This document shows, piece after piece, positions 1 through 11,640 of a DNA stretch of 64,000 nt; the first letter of the stretch is position 1, and every line of letters begins with the position of its first letter. Below the pieces are notes generated by a model. It ran no database searches, was not told the DNA's origin, and worked only from the letters and a program-made list of their open reading frames with translations. Origin of the DNA: Dicaeum eximium (taxonomy: Eukaryota; Chordata; Aves; Passeriformes; Dicaeidae); the NCBI GenBank assembly GCA_013396995.1, contig VWZP01001589.1:1449069-1513068 (forward strand), read 5' to 3'. The translations under genes and the position numbers were made by a program.

Positions 1-189
1 CTTAAAGGAGTAAAGTAAGTAGAATTTGACCTTTAAATTAAAGTATTAAAAGCAAATAACAATGATTAATTTCTCAACTTTTATCACTTCATTTCTGCAT
101 TTCATTTACATTTTTTGTGTTCTTGGTCATATTCTGTAAACCTTCCTACAGAATAAAAGCTCACATGTAATTTATAATTGCATCTTTCA

Positions 190-1066
190 AGTCTCTGAAC
201 CTCTAGGTGGATGTTGGGGGAGTGTTGTCCCTCTCACTGTAAGGAAAGAGCAAGTTAAGGACCACTTCATGAAGCTGAATAGCCACAAGTCTTGAGGCCC
301 AATGAGATGCATCCCAAAGCAAATGGCTGATGTTGTCTCCAAGCCATTGTTGTTTCCACTGTCCATCATATTTGAAAGGTCATAGTGGTCAGGCAATGTC
401 GCTTTAGATTGAGAAAAAGGAAATATCATTCCTATTTTTACAAATGGGATGGAGGAAGATCCTGTGGATTACAGACTCGAAGACTCACTTCTGTGCCTGA
501 GAAGGTCATGGAGCAGACACTCATGAAAGCAATTTAAGGCTCATTTAAGACAAGGAGGTGATCCAGGACCTCCAACACAGCTTTACTAAGGGCAAACCGT
601 GCCTGCCCATGGTGTCCTCCTATTATGGAGTGGCAGTCCATAATACCAGTCAACAATGACCCATGTCATCTACCTAGACTTCAGTAAGGCCTTTAACATG
701 GTCCCATGCAGCATCCTTTTTTCCAAATTAAAAAGACATGGATCTGGAGGGTGGGCTATTCAGTGGCTAGTGGACTAGATGAATGAATGGATGCAACCAG
801 AGAGTTGTGGTCAATGGCTCTATGTCTAGGGGGAGGCTGGTGACAAGTGATGTCCCTCAGGGCCCCGTCTTGTTACTGATGCTCTTTGCTGTCCTTAGTG
901 ATGACAGCGAGATCGAGAAAATCATATCACATAATAGGCTGAAGCACAAGCAAGGTGGCTAGCAGGTCAAGGGAGGTGATTCTCCCCCTCTACTCTGCCC
1001 TTGTGAGATCCCACCTAGAGTACTCTGTCCAGTACTGCATTTCTCACTTGATATTATATCAATTTG
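190..1066 (+). mobile_element. CR1 LINE fragment (reverse-transcriptase region, decayed)
   Basis: A non-LTR retrotransposon remnant in sense orientation. Conceptual translation in shifting frames gives the linker before the reverse transcriptase (near 240-330), then the RT core. A legible YLDFSKAFNMVP block lies at about 671-706, where intact CR1 has a catalytic Asp in FDxV; here it is Asn. A VPQGPVL block follows at about 850-872. After about 905 the text jumps to the later ASRSREVILPLYSALVRSHLEYSVQ block at 955-1040, so the FADD catalytic segment is deleted. Frameshifts and stops show that it is dead. Both ends are truncated and the CR1 3' repeat is absent. The family assignment rests on recognition of the conserved CR1 ORF2 text; the subfamily is not assigned. 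Confidence 0.85.
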
Positions 1067-2343
1067 TTACATCCTTTCAAAATCCTGACTCACAGTTTGT
1101 GTGCATGGGAAAATTGTGTTTCACAAAATATTACTTTTGTTTTGATGTTTTCTCTGCTGGCAGTATAATGATCAACAGAAACAAGCATTTTTTTATATTT
1201 CCATTTCCACTGAAGGTGATTAAAAACTAATTGTCTGTCATTTTGTGTAACTGTGGTTTTATGTGTTGAAAACGTTCATGACAACATAAAAAATGGTTTT
1301 GATAAAAGCATAATATTTTTGAAACATAGAGAGTGATCAAAAGTGAAGATGGAAAGAAAAAGAAATTCAAAACAGCAATGCAATTTTATCTGAATATTTG
1401 ACTAGAAAGTTTTCCAATTTAGTCTGAGCTCCACTTTATCTCTGAACAAGTTCACAGGCACTTTGTCTAGAGTGGCTGACCTAGTCTCATTAGTTATGAA
1501 GAAAATTCAAACGGTTCGGAAGTTGGATGTCTCGGTAAGTTCTCTAAATCACTTGAGACAGGGACATGCAGGTTGTATTCTCCTGAGTAAAGAGCATTTT
1601 TGAGCCTGTCAGAAGCCTTTTTCCTGACAAAATAACAGGCAGATTATTGTTGGTTTTTTTCATGTAATAAAGATGATGTGCTGGACACAATGGCCTGCTG
1701 AAAGAGTGTTACTTAAAACACTGAAACAAAAAAAAGGTGTCAGGGGTTAGCATTTCTATTTTAAAGAAATATTTTCATGGGGATGCAGTATTTTTAAGAC
1801 AAAAAGACTAGGAAAATAGAAAAGCAAAGTGCATTCTAAAATTTTTGCTTTTTTCATACCATGCTTGGGAAATATTCCACTGAACTTCTAAAATCAAATA
1901 CTGCAGTGTGCATACATGCAGCTTTTGTGAACTTCTAGGAATAGAAGAGAGGTCATGTACAACTTCAATGCAGATAAACCTTTAAATTGTGGATCCAGAG
2001 AAATTCTGTAGTTCATGATAAGTATCCATTAAAAATGGAGAAAAAACCCCACCAAACATCTTCAGAATTTTCTTCATCCAATGTTTGCTAAGAGCTGTTC
2101 CAAAAGTGTTATAGGAAGCCCACAAAAGGATTTTGTGAAAAGTTCATAACCAAACCCATGCATGTGTACTTCCCCACTGGCAACTAACTGTCAACTACAT
2201 CTGGTCAGAATCAAACTAGTAAACAAATATTCAAAATTATGCCTAAATTTTGAGCAGTTATGTGTTAAAATTTTTCCTGTAAATGAAGAATACAATGGTT
2301 TTGGAAACCACTGTCAGTGGTTATGACACAGTAAGGTGGTATC

Positions 2344-2380
<37 letters not shown>

Positions 2381-3255
2381 CATAGAACAAACACTGCTCT
2401 AATTCCTTCTCCTAACCCTAATAATCCTTCAGCTATACTGACTAACTTAAGCAGCAGAATCCAGGTCCAGGTTTTGTTCTATTCTGTCCTTTGCCCTCTT
2501 GAATAAAGGAGTTATCAGGTTTTCTTTCAGCAGTAAAGTTAATTTATACAGAAAATTCTTGAGTGAAAATTAAAAAGCAGCAGAAGATCAGGGACCACAA
2601 AGGCATTTATACTGAATTTTAATACCTAGGGTAATTCTGTCCTGTTTCAGTAGCTAGTGTATAGTTCTTTAGCAAAATATTTGGGTGCAATTTAGAAATT
2701 CACATGAGTTGTCTCTTTTGAACAGAAATAAGATTCCCAGCTACAGGGGCAGTTGTCTGCAACTTTACTTTTGATATTATTCCTCTGAGTCTGCAACAGT
2801 GTAAATTCTGTCACTGAAAAAAAAATGACAGCTAAAAGAATCCAGACCAAATTTCATCCCTAGTTTGTTTTCTTCTATTTTTGGCATTCCAGTTTACCCT
2901 TCAAAAAACAAATGACATCTCTGTTGGGGGAAATAGTGTTTTGTCTTTTCTTTTAACATTTATGAAGTTTTCCTTGGGGTAAATCCTTTGTCTCAAAATA
3001 AGTCACTTAGCTGAGAAAATAATTTATTTAATGGAGGGGGAGTGTTCTTTTCTTCATGGGCAGGAGTCAGATTTTAATCTCAGTTGAATTCTGTGGTGAT
3101 CCTTAAAGTATTACAATTTGATTATCATGCAGCTTGACATGCCCCTGCTTTTTGGTGACCAGGTGGTTCTTAAGGTATAACAAAGTGTAATTTTTGTCAT
3201 GGTAAGAATTTGGTAATTTGAATATATTAAGAGGTACGTGGTTGGTTGTTGTAGT
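1067..3255. other. Non-genic AT-rich DNA
   Basis: No gene or recognisable interspersed repeat was seen. The stretch holds a (TA)n microsatellite at 2347-2377 and an open, exon-like interval ending in a GTAAGT donor near 1535, described under findings. Confidence 0.6.
2347..2377. repeat. (AT)n dinucleotide microsatellite
   Basis: An uninterrupted AT alternation of about 31 bases, directly visible. It is self-complementary and probably length-polymorphic. Confidence 0.97.
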
Positions 3256-3780
3256 TCAAGCTGACCCACTCTACATGGGTGCAGCCTCATCTCAGGTTTT
3301 GGGTGCCACAGAAGGACATAAAGCTATTAGAGAGCATCCAAAGTAGGACTACCAAGATGGTGAAGGGTCTTGAGGGTAACCCATACAAGGAGGGCTGAGA
3401 TCAGTCTCCTCAGCCTGGAGGAGACTGAGGGCAGATCTCACTGCAGTTACAGCTTCCTTGTGAAGGGAAGAGGAGGGGCAGGCACTGACCTCTGCTCTGT
3501 GGTGACCAGTGACAGGACCCAAGGGAATGGCCTGAAGTTGTGTCAGGAAAAGGTTTAGGTTGGCTATTAGAACAAGTTTTTTCACCCAGAGTGGTTGGGC
3601 ACTGGAACAGGCTCCCCAGGGAAGTGGTCACAGCACCAGCCTGACAGAGTTCAAGAAATGTTTGGACAATACTCTCAGGCACATGGTGGCACACTTGGGG
3701 TGTCCTGTGCAGATCCAGGAGTTGGACTCCATGATCCTTGTGGGCTCCTTCCAACCCAAGATATTCTATGATCCTATGTT
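3256..3780 (+). mobile_element. CR1 LINE 3' end
   Basis: This sense-oriented fragment carries the last part of CR1 ORF2 and the short 3' UTR. It includes the stretch for a C-terminal WNRLPREV-like block (about 3590-3635, in pieces) and the closing GGACTCCATGATCCTTGTGGG-type segment. It finishes with the diagnostic degenerate octamer repeat (ATTCTATG-ATCCTATG) at about 3762-3778. CR1 copies end in such octamers rather than poly(A), so this marks a true 3' terminus of a 5'-truncated insertion. An 84-codon frame at 3560-3814 is only residual ORF2. Confidence 0.88.
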
Positions 3781-5339
3781 TCTAAAATGTCATGTGGATA
3801 TGTATTTACCATAGAGCTACCAATTGAAAGACCTGATTTGGAAAACATTCTTTGAGTATGTAAAGATAAAAGTAGGTTGCCATAAAAATAAATGTCCTTT
3901 CATTTTCCTCATAAAATTATACTGCTTTCTCTTTCTTTTTTTCTTTCTATTTTATATCTATCACATGGTCAAGAATTATTCCAACACATAGAAAAACCCT
4001 CAAATTTGGGATTTGGGGTACTACAGCAACCCTGGAATCCAAAAACATGATACTGTTTGGTGGTGCACATATTTGAGATTTCCGTACATCACGGTAGCAG
4101 CATTCCAGGAACATCAACTTGTTAGCAAATGTTGACAAACAGTTAAAGCTGCTCCACTAAAACTATATAGTAAGTAAATTTGCTTTGGCATGCTGATATT
4201 TTGATTTTCTTTGCACATTTTATCTATGCATTGGTACTACAAAACTGCATGGGGTGTTTAAATTTTAAAACATACTATACTAATATTTCAACATTTTCAT
4301 TAACTTGCACACTGTAAATTAATATTTTCATACAGTTAAAAATACTGCAATGAAATGCTGAAACTTTCAGTTCATGATGTAGCGTCCTGCAGAGTATCAG
4401 CAGTAGGAAATTATCCTTAATGACACGTACATTAAATTTATAGGATTGCAGTATTTGCTTTGAAAATTTAGTCTCTATGTCTGTCAACTTTTCAACTAGA
4501 ACAATGCAATTCCTATAGATGATGCTCTTTGTCTTATTTTAGAAAGACAAGAACTATAGAGATTTAGGTTTCCAGAAGTATTGCAGTGAGCCTGTGTTTC
4601 TATTTCGTTTAGGGACTGCAGTATCTGTTGGTAAGTATCTATTCTGTGTGCCATTATAAAATCTACTTTAATCCTAACATTTTACCATACATTTAATTGC
4701 TATTTCATTTAGGGTAATTTCCTAGAGGAAGGGACTATAAAATTTAACAGGCAATAATAACTCTCTTAGTTTCAGTTAACCAAGACATGAAATTTGAATT
4801 TAATTCACGTTATATAGTTAATTGTCCTTGAAAGTGAAGAAAGAAAGGCAAGACACTGGGAAAAAAGATTTTTAGATGGTATGACTTCATTGTATTTCAC
4901 ATCTGGGAAATATCAGTAAAACAGTCAGTGTAGGTCATTCCTCCTGAATAGCTTTGCCTAAATGGGAATGTTAGGATTCTGTTAAAACACAAGAAGCTTT
5001 CTATAGGTGGTAGGAGCAGGTCATGCAGTGATGGCATGAGGAAAGTCAAAATTCAGCTGGAATTTAAACTTGTAAGTGACAATGTGGGGAACAAGAAGAC
5101 CTTCTACTGTTGCATAATTTCCAACATCTAAGGAAAATGGAAGCCCATTGCTCAGTGAGGATGATGATTTTGGGGGCTGTGGACACAGACTAGATTGAGG
5201 TACACTGTGTCTTTCTTGCCTGAGCTTTTGCAGACAAGACCTCACAGGTACCTGTGACAGATGCGGAATTCAAGGAGGAGGATGACCAGATGCGGATGAG
5301 AATTGAATAATGGGGTTACTGGAGAGATTTCAACCCATG
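3781..5339. other. Non-genic AT-rich DNA
   Basis: No gene was recognised. The only notable structure is a possible 18-base microexon at 4613-4630 (see findings). Confidence 0.55.
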
Positions 5340-5600
5340 CAAGACCCCCATGTTAAACTCCAAGTATGGCCAATGTATTTACAAGTCCTCGATCTATCAT
5401 CTTCAAAAGTTTTTGAAGACTGGAGAGGCCACTAACAAATGAAGAAAGGCAAATCCTGTAGCCCTTCTCAAAATGGTTCAATGGTGATTCAGGAAACAAG
5501 AGTCTCATCAGTCTCATGTAGTCCTTGGAAAAATCTCAGAGCAAGTATCATTCATACTTTCAGCAAGAAACAAAATACCTTAAAAGGGTTGTTTTTAAAG
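5340..5600 (+). mobile_element. Decayed CR1 LINE fragment (start of RT region)
   Basis: The text from about 5390 matches, with many substitutions and a short insertion, the CR1 segment for the 'DWxKANVVPLFKKG' entry into the reverse transcriptase: GACTGGAGAG at 5419, then AAGAAAGGCAAATCCTGTAGCCC at 5443. A degraded 'NYRPVSLTSVPGKIMEQ' block follows near 5500-5550. No long reading frame survives. It is more diverged than the copy at 14286 and so probably an older insertion. The 5' boundary is uncertain and may reach back to about 5235. Confidence 0.55.
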
Positions 5601-8600
5601 AGCAATTATAATAACACTTAAAGTTATTTGGTTCTCACATAAATGATGGATGAGTTTCTCATAGCTGTCATTGGCACACTAAGGAGGACACCAAAATAAA
5701 ATTATTCAATCGTTTTGCTTATAAACCTGAAAGATGCTTGAGTTTTTGTGCCAAAAACATCTTACTACTCACCTGCTTCATTGGAGAGCAGCAGATGCAT
5801 TCACCCCTTGGGCAGTCCTTCACTCTTAAAATAATCACTGAAATTTTTCAAGGAATTTTTTTAACCCATTTGCAATGCAAAGATTTTGGATTATGCAAAT
5901 AAATGAAATTATGAATTCCTCTGCTTTCTTTAAAGGAATAAATCAATATTTTTTTTTCTTTCAATTTACCCTGAATTTAGTGCATAACAAATAGGCAAAA
6001 TAAAGTCTGAATGTTTGATTTAGTCAATTGGGTTTTTTCCAACTAAAGCTTTTTTTGCTTGCATGTTTGTTTTTATCCACTGTGTAAAAAGTTAGATTTC
6101 AACAACAGCTTTACTTTTTTTCTTTTAAGAAGCTTTGTTTCTGCCTGTGTTGTAATTTCTGGTAAAATTTAAAATTTTTTTTAAACACATCTCACAGTTT
6201 AAATTTAATACTCCCTACCTTTTCTTCTCCTGAACTTCAGCATTCTTTCTCATCAGATTAAAAAAAAAAACACAATGTATTTTTTTAAACAGTTGTAACA
6301 AAATAAACAAGAGCTGTTTGCTGCAAAAAAGGCTGGAAAGATATGAAAAATATAAGTAACAAAGATTCTTCTATCTGTTCTATTTTGTCAATGTCCTTGA
6401 AGAGTTTATTCTTATTCATTGGCTTTACACTTGATCAATGTATCAAAGCTAAACGTCATTAATGCACTATGACAGTTAATTCAGACCACTTTGCTTTTCC
6501 TCCCTTGACCTTACCAAAGTTTCTGACTTCTTCTCTGATGTTCAAACTCACAAGGAAATATATTGGTGGATAACAGAATAGGCAAGGCTTCATGTAGACA
6601 CTCCTACAGCTATCCCACTTGCAGCTCAGAAATCACACTGTTTTGCCTACTCCCTCTGTATTCCTGCTTGCTTCATTAATGACAGTGAACAGTTGCCACA
6701 CTCTCTGTAAATCAGCTTTCACATGGGCAGAACAATAGAGCTTTAACCACCGATAAATAACTTCAGAGATTAAACCAAGCTTCAAGCAGCATAAGCCCAT
6801 TGAACAAGTCGATTGCATGAATGTAATGAGATTTTGTGTAACAGTTATAGGTCAGAGAATGACAACCATGAGAATAATTTTAAAACCATGAGAGTTGAGG
6901 TAATAGCTTTCCTTCGATGGGGAAAATAATTCGGTGTTCTATAAGGCAGTAACAGCATTTTAACACCGATTTACAAGCATTGGATGTGTCCTGCATATTT
7001 TCCAAATTAATTGAATTTTTAATGCCAAATTATAGCACAAATTTAATTTAAAACTGTTGTAAGAAAAGACACAGAGCTAAGAAATTATTAAGCACATGAG
7101 AATAGTATTGACTAGACAGTTTCACACCATGTCAGATTTTTAATATTGGGCTGAGACCCCAAGAATTAAGATATTTGTAATTCATCAGTGACAAAACTAA
7201 ATAAGAAGATAGGTACCAGCTGCCTTCTGACCAGAGAGAAAAAATCTGTTTCACTAGAAGAGCTGCGGTAGGCAACTTGCTCTTCAGATTTGAGAGCTGT
7301 GACAAAGAAAAGCTCTCCAAGCATGAGAGCTCACTGCTATTAACCTGGTTGGCCTGAAACAAGCAGTAACTGATAAGCCACTGATAAAAAATGTCAAGCT
7401 GCTGCAGTCAGGGAAGGCAAATCAATTGCAATGATCATACAGAAATCGTGTTTTGAACAATGTCATGTTATTTCATTGCATGCCTGTGATAGTATGAGTA
7501 TGAGGAAAAGAAAATCGGTGAAGGCTGAGTAGATCTGAGAAACATGGAAAAATCTCTAAAGAGAACACTGCAATTGTCACCATTCTGTGGGCATCTAAAA
7601 GAGCTAGAGATGAGTGAAAACTCTTACAAAATGGAAATGTCGGCCAGTTTTCTGCATGTAAGTTTTCATTAGCTAAGACCATGGGCATTTAATGAAGTTT
7701 AAAAAGCAGGGGGAGAATAATCCTTGGACTTAGTAGAAATTCAGTGCTCATATCTAATTGTTTCTCAGTTATTTTCAATCAAAAATATGTTTCAGACCAG
7801 TAGATTGCAGGATATTTTCCTGCTTCATTCCCCTCTCTTTTCTTCTGTGATGACCCCAAATGATATAGAGCACCTTTGAGACTCTGCATATCACTCAAGA
7901 GAATACCTGTTTTCTCCTAGGAGGATCAATCTTCCCAGCTCATTTGGGTTGAGAAAGAAAAAATTGTTTTCCATTGAGATATTTTCATTTAGTTTCTTAT
8001 GGAAACTTTTTCTGTGTTTCTGTGTGAAAGGATTGCATTACACAAACATATAACTCTGGAAAAATAGTGTCTCTTCTATGGGATTTCTCTGTTATATGGG
8101 ACAACTCATGTAAAAGGTTTTGACAGATGGCCGCTATTTAATTTGAGATTCCTGCAGAATAACTTGTGGATATGCATTGTATTCTTCTTTTTGATGTTGG
8201 TCACTGAAAGCTGTGCTCTAAACACTAAATACTGAATAATGTTACCATGGATCTTTTGTGTTCAAAATCATTAGGAACTTTAAACAATTTGAGCTTTAAA
8301 CTTGCTTTGATATAATTCCTCTGTTATAGAAAATGTGAATAATGATTCTTCACCTTTTAGGGGTGTTCTGAAGATGAGTTCCAGAAAAGAATAAGAGCAC
8401 TGATGTTGAAGCACCTGAGGAAGAGTTGTTACAAAAGAAAGCCAACCGAACATCACAAAACCCCAGACTCAGTTATGTTGTATTTTGTGATTGCTTATAT
8501 AAATCAAAGTAATATGTGAAAAGGACATGAAGGGAGTAAATATAAGTCTTAAAAATAATTTCTGTGTGAATGATAGAATGATATTACTATGGAACTGATC

Positions 8601-9308
8601 ATAAAAATATATCACTGTTGTGAAAATATATGCAAACAAATACATGAAATTATGTTGAATTTTCTCTTACTTTTGAGTTCTTGGTTGTCAGCATTCTAAC
8701 AACTTACTTTTCTTTTAAAATCTGTATTAGAAGATATCTGAAGATATGTGTCAAAGTAATGCAGAAAATATTAGAGGCTATTTTTTAATAGGTGGGTTAT
8801 TATTTCAAGCAATTCATAAAAAGTGTTGCCATTGTTCAGTATTTTGTATACCTTTATACAAGACTTCAAACAAAAATAGAGTTCACTTATAAAGTAGAAA
8901 TACACAGATAAGCCTTAAATCAAGTCACCCACTGCAAGCATTAAGCTTAATTTTACATGCTTGGTTATTCAGGTATCCAAAGGATGGTTTAATATTCATT
9001 CAGAAATAATTTATTCAGTCAGAAATTACCTTAATGAGCAGTAAGTTAAAATCGTTGTACAGACTGTTAACAGACTTTTGAGGCAGAAGAATAAAGCAGT
9101 GAAGCAAATCAAACTGATAATCTGTGACAAGTCCAGCTCCTTAAAATGACAAAAAAGACAAAGTGGTTTGGACAAAACACTTGAAATACCAAGTCTGTCA
9201 TCATTATTCACAATGTGCCATGTGTAGTCGCTAAAAAAATGCAGAAGTAATCTCTAGATTCTAAATCTAGCAGAGCAGTTACTCCTAAGTGCAGGTATGA
9301 ATGGTTTA
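5601..9308. other. Non-genic AT-rich DNA
   Basis: No recognisable gene or transposon was seen over 3.7 kb. Open frames of about 60-76 codons on the minus strand (6633-6818, 7132-7362, 7473-7688, 9026-9211) show no family resemblance and have the length expected by chance. One exon-like interval after a good splice acceptor begins at 8361 (see findings). Confidence 0.55.
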
Positions 9309-9527
9309 TCACAGAATAACTTAATGGTTGATATTAGAAGGGACCTCTGAAAATCGCCTGGTCCAATACCTCTGCTCAAGAAGGACCATTTACAACCAGC
9401 CCAGGTACATTTCCAGATTTCTTTTGAATGTATTCAAGGTGAGAGACTCCACAAACTCCCAGGGCAACCTGTTCCAGTGCTTGGTCACTCTCAAATTAAG
9501 AAAGCATACCCAAAACCACTGTTCTAT
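9309..9527 (-). mobile_element. CR1 LINE 3' end, reverse orientation
   Basis: It begins with the reverse-complemented CR1 terminus (TCACAGAATAAC) and continues through the 'GGGACCTCTGAAAATC...CTGCTCAAG' and 'GAGACTCCACAAACTCCCAGGGCAACCTGTTCCAGTG' landmarks, read here as antisense of the ORF2 C-terminus and 3' UTR. A 73-codon plus-strand frame across it is an antisense shadow. It is a short, 5'-truncated dead copy. Confidence 0.85.
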
Positions 9528-10505
9528 TCAAACACAATATAAAATATAGTTCCCAAGCATAAAATCAGAAAGACAGTGTAGATATGTAATACAAGAATCT
9601 GTTTTATACAATTTTACATATACATGCAAAATATGTGAAATTATGAGCAAAACTGCATAAGTTCAACAGTATAGCTTGTGCCATGGTACTGATATGTGAA
9701 ATAAGAATAAGATAATGGCCCACATTGAGAAAAAGTAGTTTTCTAACTACTTAGAAAAGTAGTTTTATTCAAATAGTCTTCTTCAAATAGAAGAGGGTGT
9801 TCTAAACTGAAAAAGTCTAAAGAAGGCTTATGAGTCCACAAAGTCTTTAAAAGGATTTATAGACTCAAGCTATACTAAGGAACGTACACGGTGGTTAACA
9901 AGGGAGAGACCCTCTGTGGCTGTTTGGACATTTAAGTACTGGAACAAACTGCCATGGGAAAACATGAAATCATCTTTGTAGGGGATAATAAAACCTAAAC
10001 AGAATCCCATGTATTACTGAGAGCTGCAGAATTACTTTTTCCCTAGATAAAAAATGAGACAGTGACCACTCAGGCATTTTTATTGCAAAATTATTCTATG
10101 TGGTCTATACAGCTCTCTTCTTCACCCTCAAAATAAGCAACTACGCAAATGAGTCACTTCATTTCCAGCTTGGTTCACACTTTAAAAAGGGCTCTGTTTT
10201 TCAGAAGCTTTGATGATTATTATTCCAGAATTTTCCTTACATATTTTATGACTTATATAAGAGAAGATGGCAAACTGAGACATTAAATGTTGCTCTTTTT
10301 TTCATGACATCATGCTGACAACAGAATTACTCTAGAAACTAAGTAGAAAAAAAAAAGGAAAATTTGAATATACCATTGGATTTAGTAGATATATAATTCT
10401 ACTCTAAGCATTTTTGAATACTTTTCATTAACAACTGAAAGAAATCTCTTTACTCTCATTATATTATTTTATTTGTAGAAATACAGCAATATAAAAGAAT
10501 AAAAA
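9528..10505. other. Non-genic DNA with a possible ancient CR1 scrap
   Basis: Mostly unique. At about 9925-9990 the text resembles the late ORF2 landmark 'TTAAGCACTGGAACAAATTGCC...GGAAT' of old reptile/bird CR1 elements in plus orientation, but the match is short. An overlapping double hairpin lies at 9733-9764 (see findings). Confidence 0.4.
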
Positions 10506-11164
10506 TGCCAGGTTTTTGGTGGGCCCAGCAAGAGTGAGAACCCACCTCCTGGGCCCTTTGGAGGTGGTTCCCCTGGGAGTTCTGTGCCAAGGATGAAAAA
10601 TGAGCAGGACTCTTGATTTCTCAGACTTCAGGCTTTTGTTTATTTTTCTTTTATGTTAAGTTCAGTACGCCATCTACATACCAGACTTAGCATGCGAGAA
10701 GCAAGGCACAAAATGGGCCCCAAACACCCAAAACCAAGGCCTTTTAAAGCTGTTTAACCCAATTACTTTCTAACACACACTTTGTTTCTACTTTTCTACC
10801 AATAACTTCTATTATCTATTCATGTAACTTCCACACTACTGCTTTCTCTAACCAGTAACTTTCTGCCACCAGTACTACAGAAAATGGAGCAGAACAAGAA
10901 GAAGAAGGAGAAGAGACAGCGTCCTAAATCCTCCATCTTGTCTCCTATTCACTCTCATACTAAAATCCTGAAACCCTAAATTTTTCACCCTGTGATAAAC
11001 TACTACTACTACATACTACCATCTAGTTCACACCTGGGTGCTCCAACTCATCCCAAAGCCTTGGTAACTTTTTCCAGGGACGAAGGTTAAAAGCAGTGTT
11101 CTGCTGAGAGTCAGGGCTTCCTAAAACAGGCAGAGAGACATTCTCTGTGCCCTGGATTCCAACA
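10506..11164 (-). mobile_element. Solo LTR of an avian endogenous retrovirus (about 659 bp)
   Basis: A block richer in GC than its surroundings, beginning TGCCAGG and ending CCAACA on the plus strand, so the termini are TG...CA as in retroviral LTRs. It is bounded on both sides by AAAAA (10501-10505 and 11165-11169), the size of a 5-bp target duplication. Because the repeat is pure A, the duplication is only moderately informative. Minus orientation is chosen because a polyadenylation-type AATAAA reads on that strand near 10638, about 525 bases into the LTR, and the minus-strand start TGTTGGAATCC is typical of avian LTRs. No internal viral region, primer-binding site or polypurine tract adjoins it, which fits recombination to a solo LTR. 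Confidence 0.7.
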
Positions 11165-11640
11165 AAAAATAACACTTAAGAAAATGTTTGTGAAAATAAG
11201 AGAAAGAAAGGTTAAGAGTAAATATCACCACCTATGAATCCAGATACATGACCTGATAGCTGCAATTTTGAGTCCTTTGGTTGAAGTGATGGTTGCTCTC
11301 TTGATCCATTGGGGCAGGGGAAAGCCCATGAAACACAAATTTTAATGGGTTAATATTAGCTCAGGTTCAGGTGGAATACCCAGATACCTCTCCTGTGGGG
11401 GCTACGGGTTTACAAAATTGTGGATCCGTTGCAACACTGTGGATCATGCACAGTCTTCTTGTGGAAGTCCCTAGAAATTACCCTGGGGCACTTTGAGGGG
11501 GGACTTTGGTGGTTTACCAAAGGTGATGGCCCCTTCTAAGGTGGGCCAGAGACAATCACCTTGTTAGCTTCTTCCATTGAAAATAAGAACAAGAGTTCAG
11601 TTGCTGGTCCTAACAGTGCAGCAAATCATTGCAAAATAGA
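11165..11640. other. Unidentified GC-richer segment next to the LTR
   Basis: From about 11230 to 11600 the base composition stays raised, with short G and C runs (for example GAGGGGGGACTTTGG near 11496), before dropping to AT-rich DNA. It has no long open frame and no recognised family. It could be an older repeat into which the LTR inserted, or internal sequence of a related element. No purine-rich tract lies next to the LTR edge, which argues against the second option. Confidence 0.4.

Noticed and set aside
10506..11640. A single longer provirus with internal genes
   Set aside because: No viral protein-like frame, primer-binding site or polypurine tract was seen next to the LTR, and A5 flanks fit a solo LTR.
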